The position numbers and the translations under genes were made by a program. 64,000 nucleotides of DNA from NCBI GenBank assembly GCA_965261725.1, contig CBDHDU010000044.1:558001-622000 (forward strand), in the 5' to 3' direction. Source of the DNA: CANDOC01 sp965261725 (lineage in GTDB: Bacteria; Pseudomonadota; Gammaproteobacteria; Pseudomonadales; Endozoicomonadaceae). Below the pieces are notes generated by a model, which was given only the letters and a program-made list of their open reading frames with translations, had not been told where the DNA came from and ran no database searches. Every line of letters starts with the position of its first letter. Position 1 is the stretch's first letter. This document shows, piece by piece, positions 35,602 through 45,000 of the stretch.

Positions 35602-35629
35602 ATAGCCTGAAGCTTACGCCACAGGCTAT
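35602..35629 (-). terminator. Weak hairpin downstream of the YciA-type gene
   Basis: ATAGCCTG (35602-35609) pairs with CAGGCTAT (35622-35629) over a 12-base loop. On the minus strand it lies just after the thioesterase stop. Confidence 0.4.
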
Positions 35630-35641
35630 GTGCAAATAAAA

Positions 35642-36049
35642 TCAAGCACTTAAGGCGCGAGTTCTGCCTCCCTCACTAATCGCAACAAACACCAACCGCG
35701 CATCGGTTACTTTATGCAAACTGCCTTTCCCAAAAGGCTTATTCCACACTTCAATATTCACAGTAATTGAACGCTGTCCGGTTTTTTCAACGTCACCATA
35801 AAAACTGATCTGATCCCCAACCTTAACCGGGCTGACAAAGCTCATCGCTTCAACGGCGACAGTTGCAACACGTCCCTGGGCAATATTACGTGCCAGCATT
35901 TCGCCTGCCTGATCCATATGCATCAGCACCCAGCCGCCATTGATATCACCTTCGGGGTTGGTATCCCGCGGCTGGGCAATAAGCTGCATAATCAGCTCGC
36001 CCTGAGGCTGTGGAAAAAACTCATTATCAGCGGTATGCAGGTCCATCAT
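35642..36049 (-). CDS. YciA-type acyl-CoA thioesterase
   Basis: This 135-residue hotdog thioesterase of the YciA/BFIT family hydrolyses acyl-CoA. The catalytic loop DTNPEGDINGGWVLMHMDQAGEMLA holds the Asp and the Asn/Gly-Gly of the family. VATVAVEAMSFVSPVKVGDQISFYGDVEKTG and the later VTDARLVFVAIS strand complete the fold. Its start may be the first or second Met. It reads in the same direction as the TRAP permease genes upstream, 34 bases away, so it may belong to the same transcript. Confidence 0.9.
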   Translation of the reverse strand: MMDLHTADNEFFPQPQGELIMQLIAQPRDTNPEGDINGGWVLMHMDQAGEMLARNIAQGRVATVAVEAMSFVSPVKVGDQISFYGDVEKTGQRSITVNIEVWNKPFGKGSLHKVTDARLVFVAISEGGRTRALSA

Positions 36050-36083
36050 ATCGATACCTCTTTATTCTTATTATTTTTTGTCC

Positions 36084-37463
36084 CTAACCATATATTCTGG
36101 ATGGTAACCAGGTGGCCAGTTCCGGCCACAGTGCCAGCATCCCCAGCAGTGTTAGCTGAATGATGATAAATGGCACAACCCCTTTATAAATAGCTGTTGT
36201 TTTTACGTGAGCCGGGGCAACTCCACGCAGGTAAAAAAGAGCAAAGCCAAACGGTGGCGTTAAAAATGATGTTTGCAGGTTTATAGCAATCATAATCCCC
36301 AGCCACACTGGGTCAACCCCCATTGCCAGTAGCACCGGTCCGACAATGGGCACAACGACAAAGGTAATTTCAATAAAGTCGAGAATAAATCCAAGCAGGA
36401 ATATCACCACCATGACAACCAGAATGGCAGTGAATGTGCCACCGGGCATGGATGCAAACAGGTGCTGAATCAGCTCATCGCCACCATATCCCCGAAATAC
36501 CAGTGAGAAGATTGAGGCACCGATCAGGATCATAAACACCATACAAGTGATCTGGGTTGTCGACTGGACAATAGCCTGTAACTGCTCTCTGTTCAGCGCC
36601 TTTTTTGCCAGTGCCAGCAACGTTGCTCCCAGCGCGCCGACACCCGCCGCTTCCGTGGGCGTGGCAATACCTGCCAGAATTGATCCGAGTACGGCGAAAA
36701 TGAGTAATAAAGGCGGTGCCAGCGATATTAATAAGCCCGGTTTTTCTCCGCTGTCTTCTGATTCTGCCTGTTCGCTCGCAGCAGGAGCCAGTTCCGGCTT
36801 GAGAGATACGACAGTAACAAGATAAACAATATAAAGTGCGACCAGTATCAGCCCCGGAATAAGCGCACCAACAAACAAATCACCAACGGAAACGGTCTTG
36901 GGTGAAAAAATACCCTGACTCAACTGGGCTTGCTGATAGGCGCTGGATAGCACATCACCCAGCAATACAAGGGCGATAGAAGGAGGAATAATCTGCCCGA
37001 GAGTACCCGTGGCACAGATGGTTCCGGTGGCCAGTGCCGGTGAATAATTCTTTTTCAGCATGCTGGGTAACGACAGCAAGCCCATAGTGACTACTGTTGC
37101 CCCTACAATCCCTGTGCTGGCAGCCATCAGCATACCGACCAGAGTAACTGCAATGCTGAGGCCGCCGGGCAGTCGTCCGAACAGCCGTGACATACTATCC
37201 AGCAAATCCTCGGCCACTCTGGATTTTTCCAACATCACACCCATCAATACAAACAGCGGCAATGCAAGCAATGTCTGGTTGGTCATGATGCCATACAGGC
37301 GATTGGGCAGTGCAGACAGAAAAGCCGGGTCAAATATGCCGCCGGGAATACCGGCAAATGCAAATATAAGCGCCGTGCCGCCCAGTGAAAATGCCACCGG
37401 GTAGCCAAACAGCAATACCAGACAAACGGCAGCAAACATAAAGAGAGGGATATACTCAACCAT
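36084..37463 (-). CDS. TRAP transporter large permease (DctM type)
   Basis: DctM is the 12-segment membrane subunit of tripartite ATP-independent periplasmic transporters, driven by the sodium gradient. The 459-residue protein has many hydrophobic segments and family features such as LALPLFVLMGVMLEKS, GTLGQIIPPSIALVLLGDV, GIATPTEAAGVGALGATLLAL and PPFGFALFYLRGVAP. A 60-residue loop with EQAESEDSGEKPG, charged and cytoplasmic, interrupts the middle. It overlaps the small permease by 8 bases, i.e. translational coupling. The binding protein (DctP) is not in the window, so the substrate is unknown. Confidence 0.92.
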   Translation of the reverse strand: MVEYIPLFMFAAVCLVLLFGYPVAFSLGGTALIFAFAGIPGGIFDPAFLSALPNRLYGIMTNQTLLALPLFVLMGVMLEKSRVAEDLLDSMSRLFGRLPGGLSIAVTLVGMLMAASTGIVGATVVTMGLLSLPSMLKKNYSPALATGTICATGTLGQIIPPSIALVLLGDVLSSAYQQAQLSQGIFSPKTVSVGDLFVGALIPGLILVALYIVYLVTVVSLKPELAPAASEQAESEDSGEKPGLLISLAPPLLLIFAVLGSILAGIATPTEAAGVGALGATLLALAKKALNREQLQAIVQSTTQITCMVFMILIGASIFSLVFRGYGGDELIQHLFASMPGGTFTAILVVMVVIFLLGFILDFIEITFVVVPIVGPVLLAMGVDPVWLGIMIAINLQTSFLTPPFGFALFYLRGVAPAHVKTTAIYKGVVPFIIIQLTLLGMLALWPELATWLPSRIYG

Positions 37464-38037
37464 GTTGAATGTCCCCCTTATCAGTAGTGACTAAGAGCAA
37501 AATATTGCGAAGACACTCAGCAACGCCTTGGGCAACGAGTGTAAGCGCCATCAACGGGATCAATGATTTCAGCAGAAAAATGCCTGCTAATCCGCCGGGA
37601 TCTTGAGATCGCTCCTGCACTGCCCATGACTGGGCTACATAATCAAAACTGATAATGGCAATAAATACACATACAGGAAGAAGCAGCAACAAACTGCCGA
37701 GGATGTTGACCCATGCCTGATGACGAACAGATAGGCGCTGGTAAAAGATATCTACCCGAACATGTCCGTTATGTTTCAGTGTCCAGGCACAGGCACTCAT
37801 AAAAATTAGTGCATGAGTCCAGATCGCGGTTTCCTGAAGAGCGATTGAGCCGATGTTGAAAACATATCGTAGTAATACAACAAGGCACACTACCACCATG
37901 AGTAGCAAATTACACCACGAAGTAAGGCGCCCGGTTATTTCTGTTAGCTCATCAATCCGGTTTAGAACAACTTCTGCGGTAGCATGAGTTCCTGATAAGC
38001 CTCTGAACTTAAATAGCGAAGGCATACGAACTCCCAT
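37456..38037 (-). CDS. TRAP transporter small permease (DctQ type)
   Basis: This 193-residue four-segment subunit stabilises DctM and the binding protein. Typical features are TSWCNLLLMVVVCLVVLLRYVFN, IALQETAIWTHALIFMSACAWTLKHNGHVRVDIFY and two C-terminal segments. The N-terminus has a soluble extension of about 40 residues. It is the first gene of the dctQM(-yciA) set on this strand. A DctP gene normally precedes it, but upstream there is only the type I secretion control region. It may be elsewhere on the chromosome. Confidence 0.88.
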   Translation of the reverse strand: MGVRMPSLFKFRGLSGTHATAEVVLNRIDELTEITGRLTSWCNLLLMVVVCLVVLLRYVFNIGSIALQETAIWTHALIFMSACAWTLKHNGHVRVDIFYQRLSVRHQAWVNILGSLLLLLPVCVFIAIISFDYVAQSWAVQERSQDPGGLAGIFLLKSLIPLMALTLVAQGVAECLRNILLLVTTDKGDIQHG

Positions 38038-38400
38038 TTATTATTTTTTTATTTGGGTTGCCATGTGACGCATTAAATCATATCCACAAAACAGAAAGCA
38101 CTGCTAGGGGCTTTCTGGACAATTCTGTTAACTGTGTGTGAAACTTTGGTTGTGCAAAAGGTTACCTGATTACCACTGAGCGTACGCCAGCATGTAGAAG
38201 AATGGCTATCGCTTAAAGGCTTGGCGTGCATGACCTTTAAAATTCATGAACTATCGTCTTGTTAGCGAGAGACTATATATTGCTGCTTTTAACGTTCTGA
38301 TCACGGGGTTAATAGTACATCCGTATATGCTACGAGACAGAGTAATTAACAAAGGTACTCCTGTAGACATGCGTAGCTTCAGTGGTAATCAGGAAAGGTT
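38038..38400. other. Divergent region between the TRAP and type I secretion loci
   Basis: 363 bases without a gene. CAGAAAGC (38092-38099) pairs with GCTTTCTG (38110-38117) over a 10-base loop. A 95-codon frame from 38246 overlaps the secretion genes but has no ribosome site and unusual composition. I could not place promoters. Confidence 0.4.
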
Positions 38401-38469
38401 ATGTCTGAGCGAAACAGGATGTTTCAGATGCCAGCGAATGATAATAACAACGAATATTTCAGACTATGA
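38401..38469 (+). CDS. 22-residue leader peptide coupled to the type I secretion ATPase
   Basis: A small frame starts with ATG at 38401, 3 bases after an AGGAAAGG-type ribosome site, and encodes MSERNRMFQMPANDNNNEYF plus RL. Its TGA at 38467-38469 overlaps the ATG of the ABC ATPase (38466) as ATGA. The ATPase start itself has no visible ribosome site, so ribosomes probably reach it by reinitiation. No homologue is known to me; it is called from its signals and position only. Confidence 0.5.
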   Translation: MSERNRMFQMPANDNNNEYFRL

Positions 38470-40613
38470 GTCTGTTCAAATATGCCGGAGACCCTCTGGC
38501 AGGTTGCCTGAGGCAACTTGCGCTGTATTTTGATAGCCGGACAGATCATACATCGCTAACGGCGGGGCTACCGTTAAACGATGGTCGGCTGATGCCCCGT
38601 GAATTTCAGCGAGCAGCAGAGCGGGCAGGTTTAGAAACCAAGGTTTCAGACCAGTCGGTAACCAGCCTCAACCCCTCGGCATTACCCGCGGTTATTCTGT
38701 TGCAGGATGATACTGCCTGTATTCTGTTTCGAATGAATACGACAAATAATGAAGCTGTCATTGCTGACCCGGAGGGCAAGTATCATACAGTCTGTTTGTC
38801 TGAACTGATTGAGGTAGAGTCAGGCTATATTATTTCTGTTAAACCGAATCCTGCGGCCGGTCTGCTTGATGGTTATTCTGTTGAGCAAAAACGAAACAAT
38901 AAATGGTTTTGGTCGGCATTTAAGCCTTACACACCAATATACAGAGATGTATTGATAGCCAGCCTGTTAATAAACATCTTTGCGCTGGTATCTCCGTTGT
39001 TTGTTATGAATGTCTATGACCGGGTTGTGCCCAATCAGGCATTTGAAACATTGTGGATGTTGGCTGCGGGTGTTTTTCTGGCATTTTGTTTTGATTTTAT
39101 GATCAGAGCCGTGCGGGCAAGATTTGTTGATCTTGTCGGCAAGCAAATTGATTTAACACTGTCTGCTCAGTTACTGGAGAAAGTATTAGGGCTGAAGCTG
39201 GCATCCAGACCCGCAGCTACCGGCAGTTTTATGAATAACCTGGCCGAGTTTGACAGTATTCGCAGTTTTATTACATCAGCTACGGTATTAACGCTGGTCG
39301 ACTTGCCATTTGTATTGTTGTTTATGGCATTGATTGTCTGGATTGGCGGATCTCTAGTTATTGTTCCGCTGACCGGTATGTTGTTGGCAGGAATAGCTGC
39401 CTGGTTGATAAACCGGCCACTGCAGGAAACGATTCAGCAAAGCCAACAGGTTGCCTCTGAACGACAGTCATTCCTTGTTGAAACGCTGACGGGGCTGGAA
39501 ACAATTAAAACATCCAGAGCTGAAAGTCAGCACCAGTTCCACTGGGAACGGATGAACCGTTTTCTGGCAAATACCGGGCTGAAAATCCGGCGCCTGCAGT
39601 TTATGTCCAGTCAGATTGCCACGTTTCTGATGCAGCTGGGCACAGTGTTGCTGGTAGCCGGTGGCGTTTACATGATTGGTTCCGGCGATTTGTCGATGGG
39701 AGGCCTGATTGCCCTGATGATGATCTCAGGGCGCTGTACAGCACCCATTGTTCAGGCGATTGGTTTGCTGAATCAGTATGAAAGGGCGAAGCAGGCGCTG
39801 GAACATGCTGGCTATGTGATGTCTCTGCCGCAGGAAAGACCGCTTAATCGTCGGTTCCTGAAACTAGGTGCTATCCAGGGAAGCTGGGATATCAATAATG
39901 TGACGTTTGCTTATCCCAAATCGGCACCACTTCTGAAGAATATCAGTTTGCAAATTAAGTCAGGTGAAAAACTGGCTGTACTGGGTCGAATGGGGTCAGG
40001 GAAAAGCACCCTGTTGCAGCTATTGGTGGGATTATGGGAACCCAATGATGGCACGATCAGTCTTGATGGCATTGATATCCGGCAGCTGGACCCGGAAATG
40101 CTTCGCCGACACATTGGGTATGTTCCTCAGCGCATCGATATGTTCCGCGGCTCAGTGCGCGACAATATAACACTGGGTCGCAGCAATATACCGGACGAAT
40201 CCATTATCAATGCCATTAAAATGGCGGGTTTTGATGAACTGCTTACTAATACTGGTACCGGGCTGGATTATCAGGTTGCTGAAGGCGGACGTAATCTTTC
40301 CGGCGGGCAAATACAGTCCATTGGTATCGCGAGAGCGCTATTGGAACAGCCGCCGGTATTAATACTGGATGAACCTACGAGTGCGATGGATAGTCAGGGA
40401 GAAATGCGCTTCAGAAAAACGCTGACTTCATTGAAACAACAAACCGTTATCATGGTAACGCATAAAGCGTCGCTGCTTGATTGCATGGACAGCATTCTGG
40501 TGCTTGAGCAGGGGCAGGTAACAGCCAGAGGCGCAGCGAAAGATATGCTGGCTGCGCAAAAGCAGGCAGGGCGCAAACAAGAACAAAAGCAGAAGGCCGT
40601 CGCTTATGAGTGA
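38466..40613 (+). CDS. Type I secretion ABC transporter ATPase/permease (LapB/RtxB type)
   Basis: This 715-residue inner-membrane exporter powers secretion of the large adhesin encoded three genes on. It has an N-terminal C39-like domain (about 1-130, DPLAGCLRQLALYFDSR) that lacks the usual proteolytic Cys-His pair and so should bind, not cut. Six membrane segments (about 155-430) and an ATPase domain follow. Walker A is GRMGSGKST, the signature is NLSGGQIQSIGIARALL and Walker B is VLILDEPTSAMDS. The start has no ribosome site and is coupled to an upstream leader frame. The gene order ATPase, fusion protein, adhesin, TolC supports the Lap-type role. Confidence 0.93.
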   Translation: MSLFKYAGDPLAGCLRQLALYFDSRTDHTSLTAGLPLNDGRLMPREFQRAAERAGLETKVSDQSVTSLNPSALPAVILLQDDTACILFRMNTTNNEAVIADPEGKYHTVCLSELIEVESGYIISVKPNPAAGLLDGYSVEQKRNNKWFWSAFKPYTPIYRDVLIASLLINIFALVSPLFVMNVYDRVVPNQAFETLWMLAAGVFLAFCFDFMIRAVRARFVDLVGKQIDLTLSAQLLEKVLGLKLASRPAATGSFMNNLAEFDSIRSFITSATVLTLVDLPFVLLFMALIVWIGGSLVIVPLTGMLLAGIAAWLINRPLQETIQQSQQVASERQSFLVETLTGLETIKTSRAESQHQFHWERMNRFLANTGLKIRRLQFMSSQIATFLMQLGTVLLVAGGVYMIGSGDLSMGGLIALMMISGRCTAPIVQAIGLLNQYERAKQALEHAGYVMSLPQERPLNRRFLKLGAIQGSWDINNVTFAYPKSAPLLKNISLQIKSGEKLAVLGRMGSGKSTLLQLLVGLWEPNDGTISLDGIDIRQLDPEMLRRHIGYVPQRIDMFRGSVRDNITLGRSNIPDESIINAIKMAGFDELLTNTGTGLDYQVAEGGRNLSGGQIQSIGIARALLEQPPVLILDEPTSAMDSQGEMRFRKTLTSLKQQTVIMVTHKASLLDCMDSILVLEQGQVTARGAAKDMLAAQKQAGRKQEQKQKAVAYE

Positions 40614-41964
40614 ACACCACCCTGGGAAAGAATCCGCTCCGGAAATCCGACACCTTTATCATCAGGATGCAAGTCAGGCTGTCAGTGATTCTCTGTCAAA
40701 AGGCGGTCGCTCCTTATTGCTGGTGACGGCACTTTCGCTGGTGGCTTTTATCGGTTGGGCGGCTGTTTGTGAAATTGATGAAATCACCCGGGGAATGGGC
40801 AAGGTAATACCTTCCAGCCGGGTGCAGATGGTACAGAATCTCGAAGGTGGCATTATTGCTGAAATTAATGTCTCGGAAGGAGATATCGTCGAAAAAGGTC
40901 AGGTGCTGCTGGTCATGGATGACACTCGTTTCAGCTCCAGTCGTGATGAAAAAAAAGCCAGCCAGCAAGCGTTGATTGCCCGACAGGCAAGACTGACTGC
41001 TCAGATAGAAAATACAGCACTGGCAATGCCATCCACAGTGACAGCACTGGCACCTGAGCTTGCTGCTCGTGAAGAACAGTTGTTTTACAGCCATCAGCAA
41101 GAACTGAACAGCCGCATCGGGGTGTTAAGGCAGCAGCTGGACCAGCAGCAAAATGAGCTGGAAGAAGCTCAGGCGAAAAGCAATCTGTTGAAACGGCGGG
41201 ATAAACTCATCAGCGAGGAGTATTTCCTCGCCAAAGATCTTGCTGAAGAAGGCGCGGTATCAAGAGTTGAACTGTTAAGAATTGAGCGACAAGTCAGTGA
41301 TGTTAAAGGTGAGGTGATGATGGTAAGCGAATCACTTGATCGAATTAATGCACAAAAGCTGGAAACACTGCAGCGCATTGAAGAAACAAAGCTGACGTTT
41401 ACAAATAAATCGCGTGTAGAACTGAACGAAGTGCTGGCGAAACTAAGTGAGCTAACAGCAGGTGAATCTGCACTGGAAGATCGGGTGGACAGAACCCGTG
41501 TTCGTTCCCCTGTTCACGGTATTGTAAAAACCATTATGGTAAATACAGAAGGCGGGGTCGTACAGCCGGGAATGAATATGATGGAAATTGTCCCGGTTGA
41601 TGATACCTTAAAGGTTGAAGCACGCATCAGGCCGGAAGATATTGGCTTTCTGCATCCGGGGCAGAAAGCGGTTGTTCGTTTTACGGCATATGACTTTACT
41701 ATTTATGGTGGCCTTGATGGCGAACTGACGCATATCAGTGCAGATACTATCACGGATGAAAAGGGCGAAAGCTTTTATCTAGCACATATTCAGACGCCGC
41801 GAAACTCGCTGGACAAAGAAGAATTAATAAACACCGGTAACAGTAAGCCGGTCATTCCCGGAATGGTTGCCTCCGTTGATATTATGACCGGAAAAAAAAC
41901 ACTGCTGACATATTTGATGAAGCCTGTGTTACGTGCCAAGCAATTAGCCTTTTCAGAACGATAG
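40606..41964 (+). CDS. Type I secretion membrane fusion protein (LapC/HlyD type)
   Basis: This periplasmic adaptor connects the ABC exporter to TolC. The 452-residue protein has one membrane segment near residues 35-53 (LLLVTALSLVAFIGWAAVC), followed by EIDEITRGMGKVIPSSRVQMVQNLEGGIIAEINVSEGD. A long coiled-coil hairpin spans about 110-280, then the lipoyl/beta-barrel part VDRTRVRSPVHGIVKTIMVNTEGGVV and VEARIRPEDIGFLHPGQKAVVRFTAYDF. It overlaps the ATPase gene by 8 bases. Confidence 0.94.
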   Translation: MSEHHPGKESAPEIRHLYHQDASQAVSDSLSKGGRSLLLVTALSLVAFIGWAAVCEIDEITRGMGKVIPSSRVQMVQNLEGGIIAEINVSEGDIVEKGQVLLVMDDTRFSSSRDEKKASQQALIARQARLTAQIENTALAMPSTVTALAPELAAREEQLFYSHQQELNSRIGVLRQQLDQQQNELEEAQAKSNLLKRRDKLISEEYFLAKDLAEEGAVSRVELLRIERQVSDVKGEVMMVSESLDRINAQKLETLQRIEETKLTFTNKSRVELNEVLAKLSELTAGESALEDRVDRTRVRSPVHGIVKTIMVNTEGGVVQPGMNMMEIVPVDDTLKVEARIRPEDIGFLHPGQKAVVRFTAYDFTIYGGLDGELTHISADTITDEKGESFYLAHIQTPRNSLDKEELINTGNSKPVIPGMVASVDIMTGKKTLLTYLMKPVLRAKQLAFSER

Positions 41965-42067
41965 ATCCTGTTTATATAAGTCAGCAAGATAGCAGCAAAA
42001 AGAATTCTAATGCCTCAGGCAGCATCTACCGCGAATCTGGGGGTGAAGAAACACAAGGGAAAGTGTT

Positions 42068-45000
42068 ATGGCTGCAGGTACTCCTCAAAGCGTTGGTTCA
42101 TCTCAACACGTGACTGGTGAAGTTATTGCCAGAAGTCCCGATGGTTCAGAGCGTGTGCTGAAAACCGGTGACACACTTTATAACACTGACACCATTATTA
42201 CCCGCACAGGCGGCACCCTGACATTCAAGCTGCAAACGGGTCAGCAGGTTGAAGTTGTATCCGGACGAATTTTCAGTCTTGCCGACTTTATTGAGAACAA
42301 GGGCTGGGAGTGGCAGGGCGAACCCGGTGTGCAGGAAATGCAAGAGCTGTTGGCAAGTGAGCAGGATCCTTTCAAAGAGTTACCTGCCACTGCATCGGGT
42401 TCTGAGACTGACGATGCGGGCGGCGAGCCAGCAGATTTAACCCTTGAAGACATCGCTAATCTTCCACCTCCAACGGCAGGTCAGGAATCAGCAGGTGGAA
42501 CGACAGAAGAGCCCATCATTCTTCCCTTTGAAATCAGACAGGTAACACCGGAAACCCGTGCCCTTGGTACAGGTAACGGTGATCAGGCTGATGAAGAGAT
42601 TGATCAGATCGGGGATAACACACCGGGCAGTGCGCCGGACAATGCCCCAAGTATTGCCGTCACAGCTAACAATCTCAGAGAGGACAGCGGCGTAGTTGCT
42701 GGTGATGTTGCTGGCACCTATACCACGGCTGATGAAGAAGGTGATGCGCTCACCGTTAGCTTCACTCCGGGCAGCAATAGCAGTGGGCATTATGTGCTGG
42801 CGAATGGACGGGTAGAGCTAACTGAAGTCGGTGCAGCGGCGGTGAATCGGGGTGAGCCTCTGGATCCTATTGATCTGACGGTCACCCAGAACAGTGATCC
42901 GACCCTGACAGGTAGTGACAGTGATACTCCGGTGGTGACTGCAATCGATGATGCTCCCATCATCAATGTTGTGGCCAATGATTTCACAGAAGACAGCGGC
43001 GTAGCACCCGGTGATATTGCAGGCACCTATACCACTACTGATGAAGAGGGCGATGCGCTCACTGTTAGCTTCACACAGGGAAGCAACAGTAACGGACACT
43101 ATGTGCTGGCGAATGGTCGGGTGGAGCTGACAGATGCCGGTGCAGCTGCTGTGAACCGGGGTGAACCTCTGGACCCTATCGACCTAACAGTCGCCCAGAT
43201 CAATGACTCGAGTCTGACAGGTAGTGATAGTGATACTCCGACAGTGACAGCAGTCAATGATGCACCAGTGCCCGACAGTAATGAAATCAACGTTGATGAA
43301 GAAAGCACCGGCACCTCGCTTGGTCTCAGTGCGCCGACTGATAGAGACGGCGACAATCTCACCATCACGGTAACCGGCTTGCCTGCGCTGGGCGCAGTCA
43401 CTCTGGCTAATGGCACCGCCATCAGTAACGGTCAGACGCTAAGTGCCGCGCAACTCACCGGCCTGCAATACAATGCCCCTGATGAATATAACGGCAGCGA
43501 TTCGGTGGGCAACTTCACCTACAGTGTCGATGACGGGCAAGGTGAAGCCAATAGCGTACAGAGTGGTGGTGTCAGTATTACCGTCAATCCGGTTAACGAT
43601 GCGCCAGTACCCGACAGTAATGAGCTAAATGTTGACGAAGAAAGTACTGGAACTCCGCTTGGTATCAGTGCACCGACTGATAACGACGGCGACAGTCTGA
43701 ACATCACCGTGACTGGCCTGCCGTTGCTGGGTGAAGTCACCCTAGCTAATGGCACCGCCATCAGTAACGGTCAGACTTTGAGCGCCGCGCAACTCACCGG
43801 CCTGCAATACAATGCCCCTGACGAATATAACGGCAGCGATCCGGTGGGCAACTTCACCTACAGTGTCGATGACGGGCAAGGTGAAGCCAATAGCGTGCAG
43901 AGCGGTGGTGTCAGCATCAGCGTCAATCCGGTCAATGATGCACCAGTGCCCGACAGTAACGAAATCAACGTCAATGAAGAAAGCACCGGCACGCCGCTGG
44001 GTCTAAGCACCCCGACCGATAATGATGGTGACAGCCTGACCATCATCGTGACCGGGCTGCCGCTTCTGGGCGAGGTCACGCTGGCTAATGGCTCTGCTAT
44101 CAGCAACGGTCAGACGCTAAGTGCCGTGCAACTGACTGGCCTGCAATACAATGCTCCGGATGAATACAACGGCAGCGACCCTGTGGGTAACTTCACATAC
44201 AGTGTCGATGACGGGCAGGGTGAAGCAAACAGTGTGCAGAGCGGCGGCGTCAGCATCAGCGTCAACCCGATCAATGACGCACCGGTGCCAGACAGCAATG
44301 AAGTCAATGTCGATGAAGAAAGTAGCGGCACGCCGCTTGGTCTCAGTGCGCCGACTGATAGAGACGGTGACAATCTCACCATCACGGTAACCGGCTTGCC
44401 TGCGCTGGGCGCAGTCACTCTGGCTAATGGCACCGCCATCAGTAACGGTCAGACTTTGAGCGCCGCGCAACTCACCGGCCTGCAATACAATGCCCCTGAC
44501 GAATATAACGGCAGCGATCCGGTGGGCAACTTCACCTACAGTGTCGATGACGGGCAAGGTGAAGCCAATAGCGTGCAGGGCGGTGGTGTCAGCATCAGCG
44601 TCAATCCGGTCAATGATGCACCAGTGCCCGACAGTAACGAAATCAACGTCAATGAAGAAAGTACCGGCACGCCACTTGGTCTCAGTGCACCGACCGATAG
44701 TGATGGAGATAGCCTGACCATCACTGTAACAGGTTTACCAGTACTGGGTGTAGTCACTCTGGCTAATGGCACCGCGGTTAGCAGCGGCCAGACTTTGAGC
44801 GCCGCCCAAATCACTGGTCTGCAATATAATGCCCCGGACGAATACAATGGCAGCGACCCAGTGGGCAACTTCACCTACAGTGTCGATGACGGGCAGGGTG
44901 AAGCAAACAGTGTGCAGAGCGGCGGCGTCAGCATCAGCGTCAACCCGATCAATGACGCACCGGTGCCAGACAGCAATGAAGTCAATGTCGATGAAGAAAG

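Noticed and set aside
38246..38533. A 95-codon frame upstream of the secretion ATPase
   Set aside because: No ribosome site, overlap with the real gene start and atypical composition; the 22-codon leader in another frame has far better signals.
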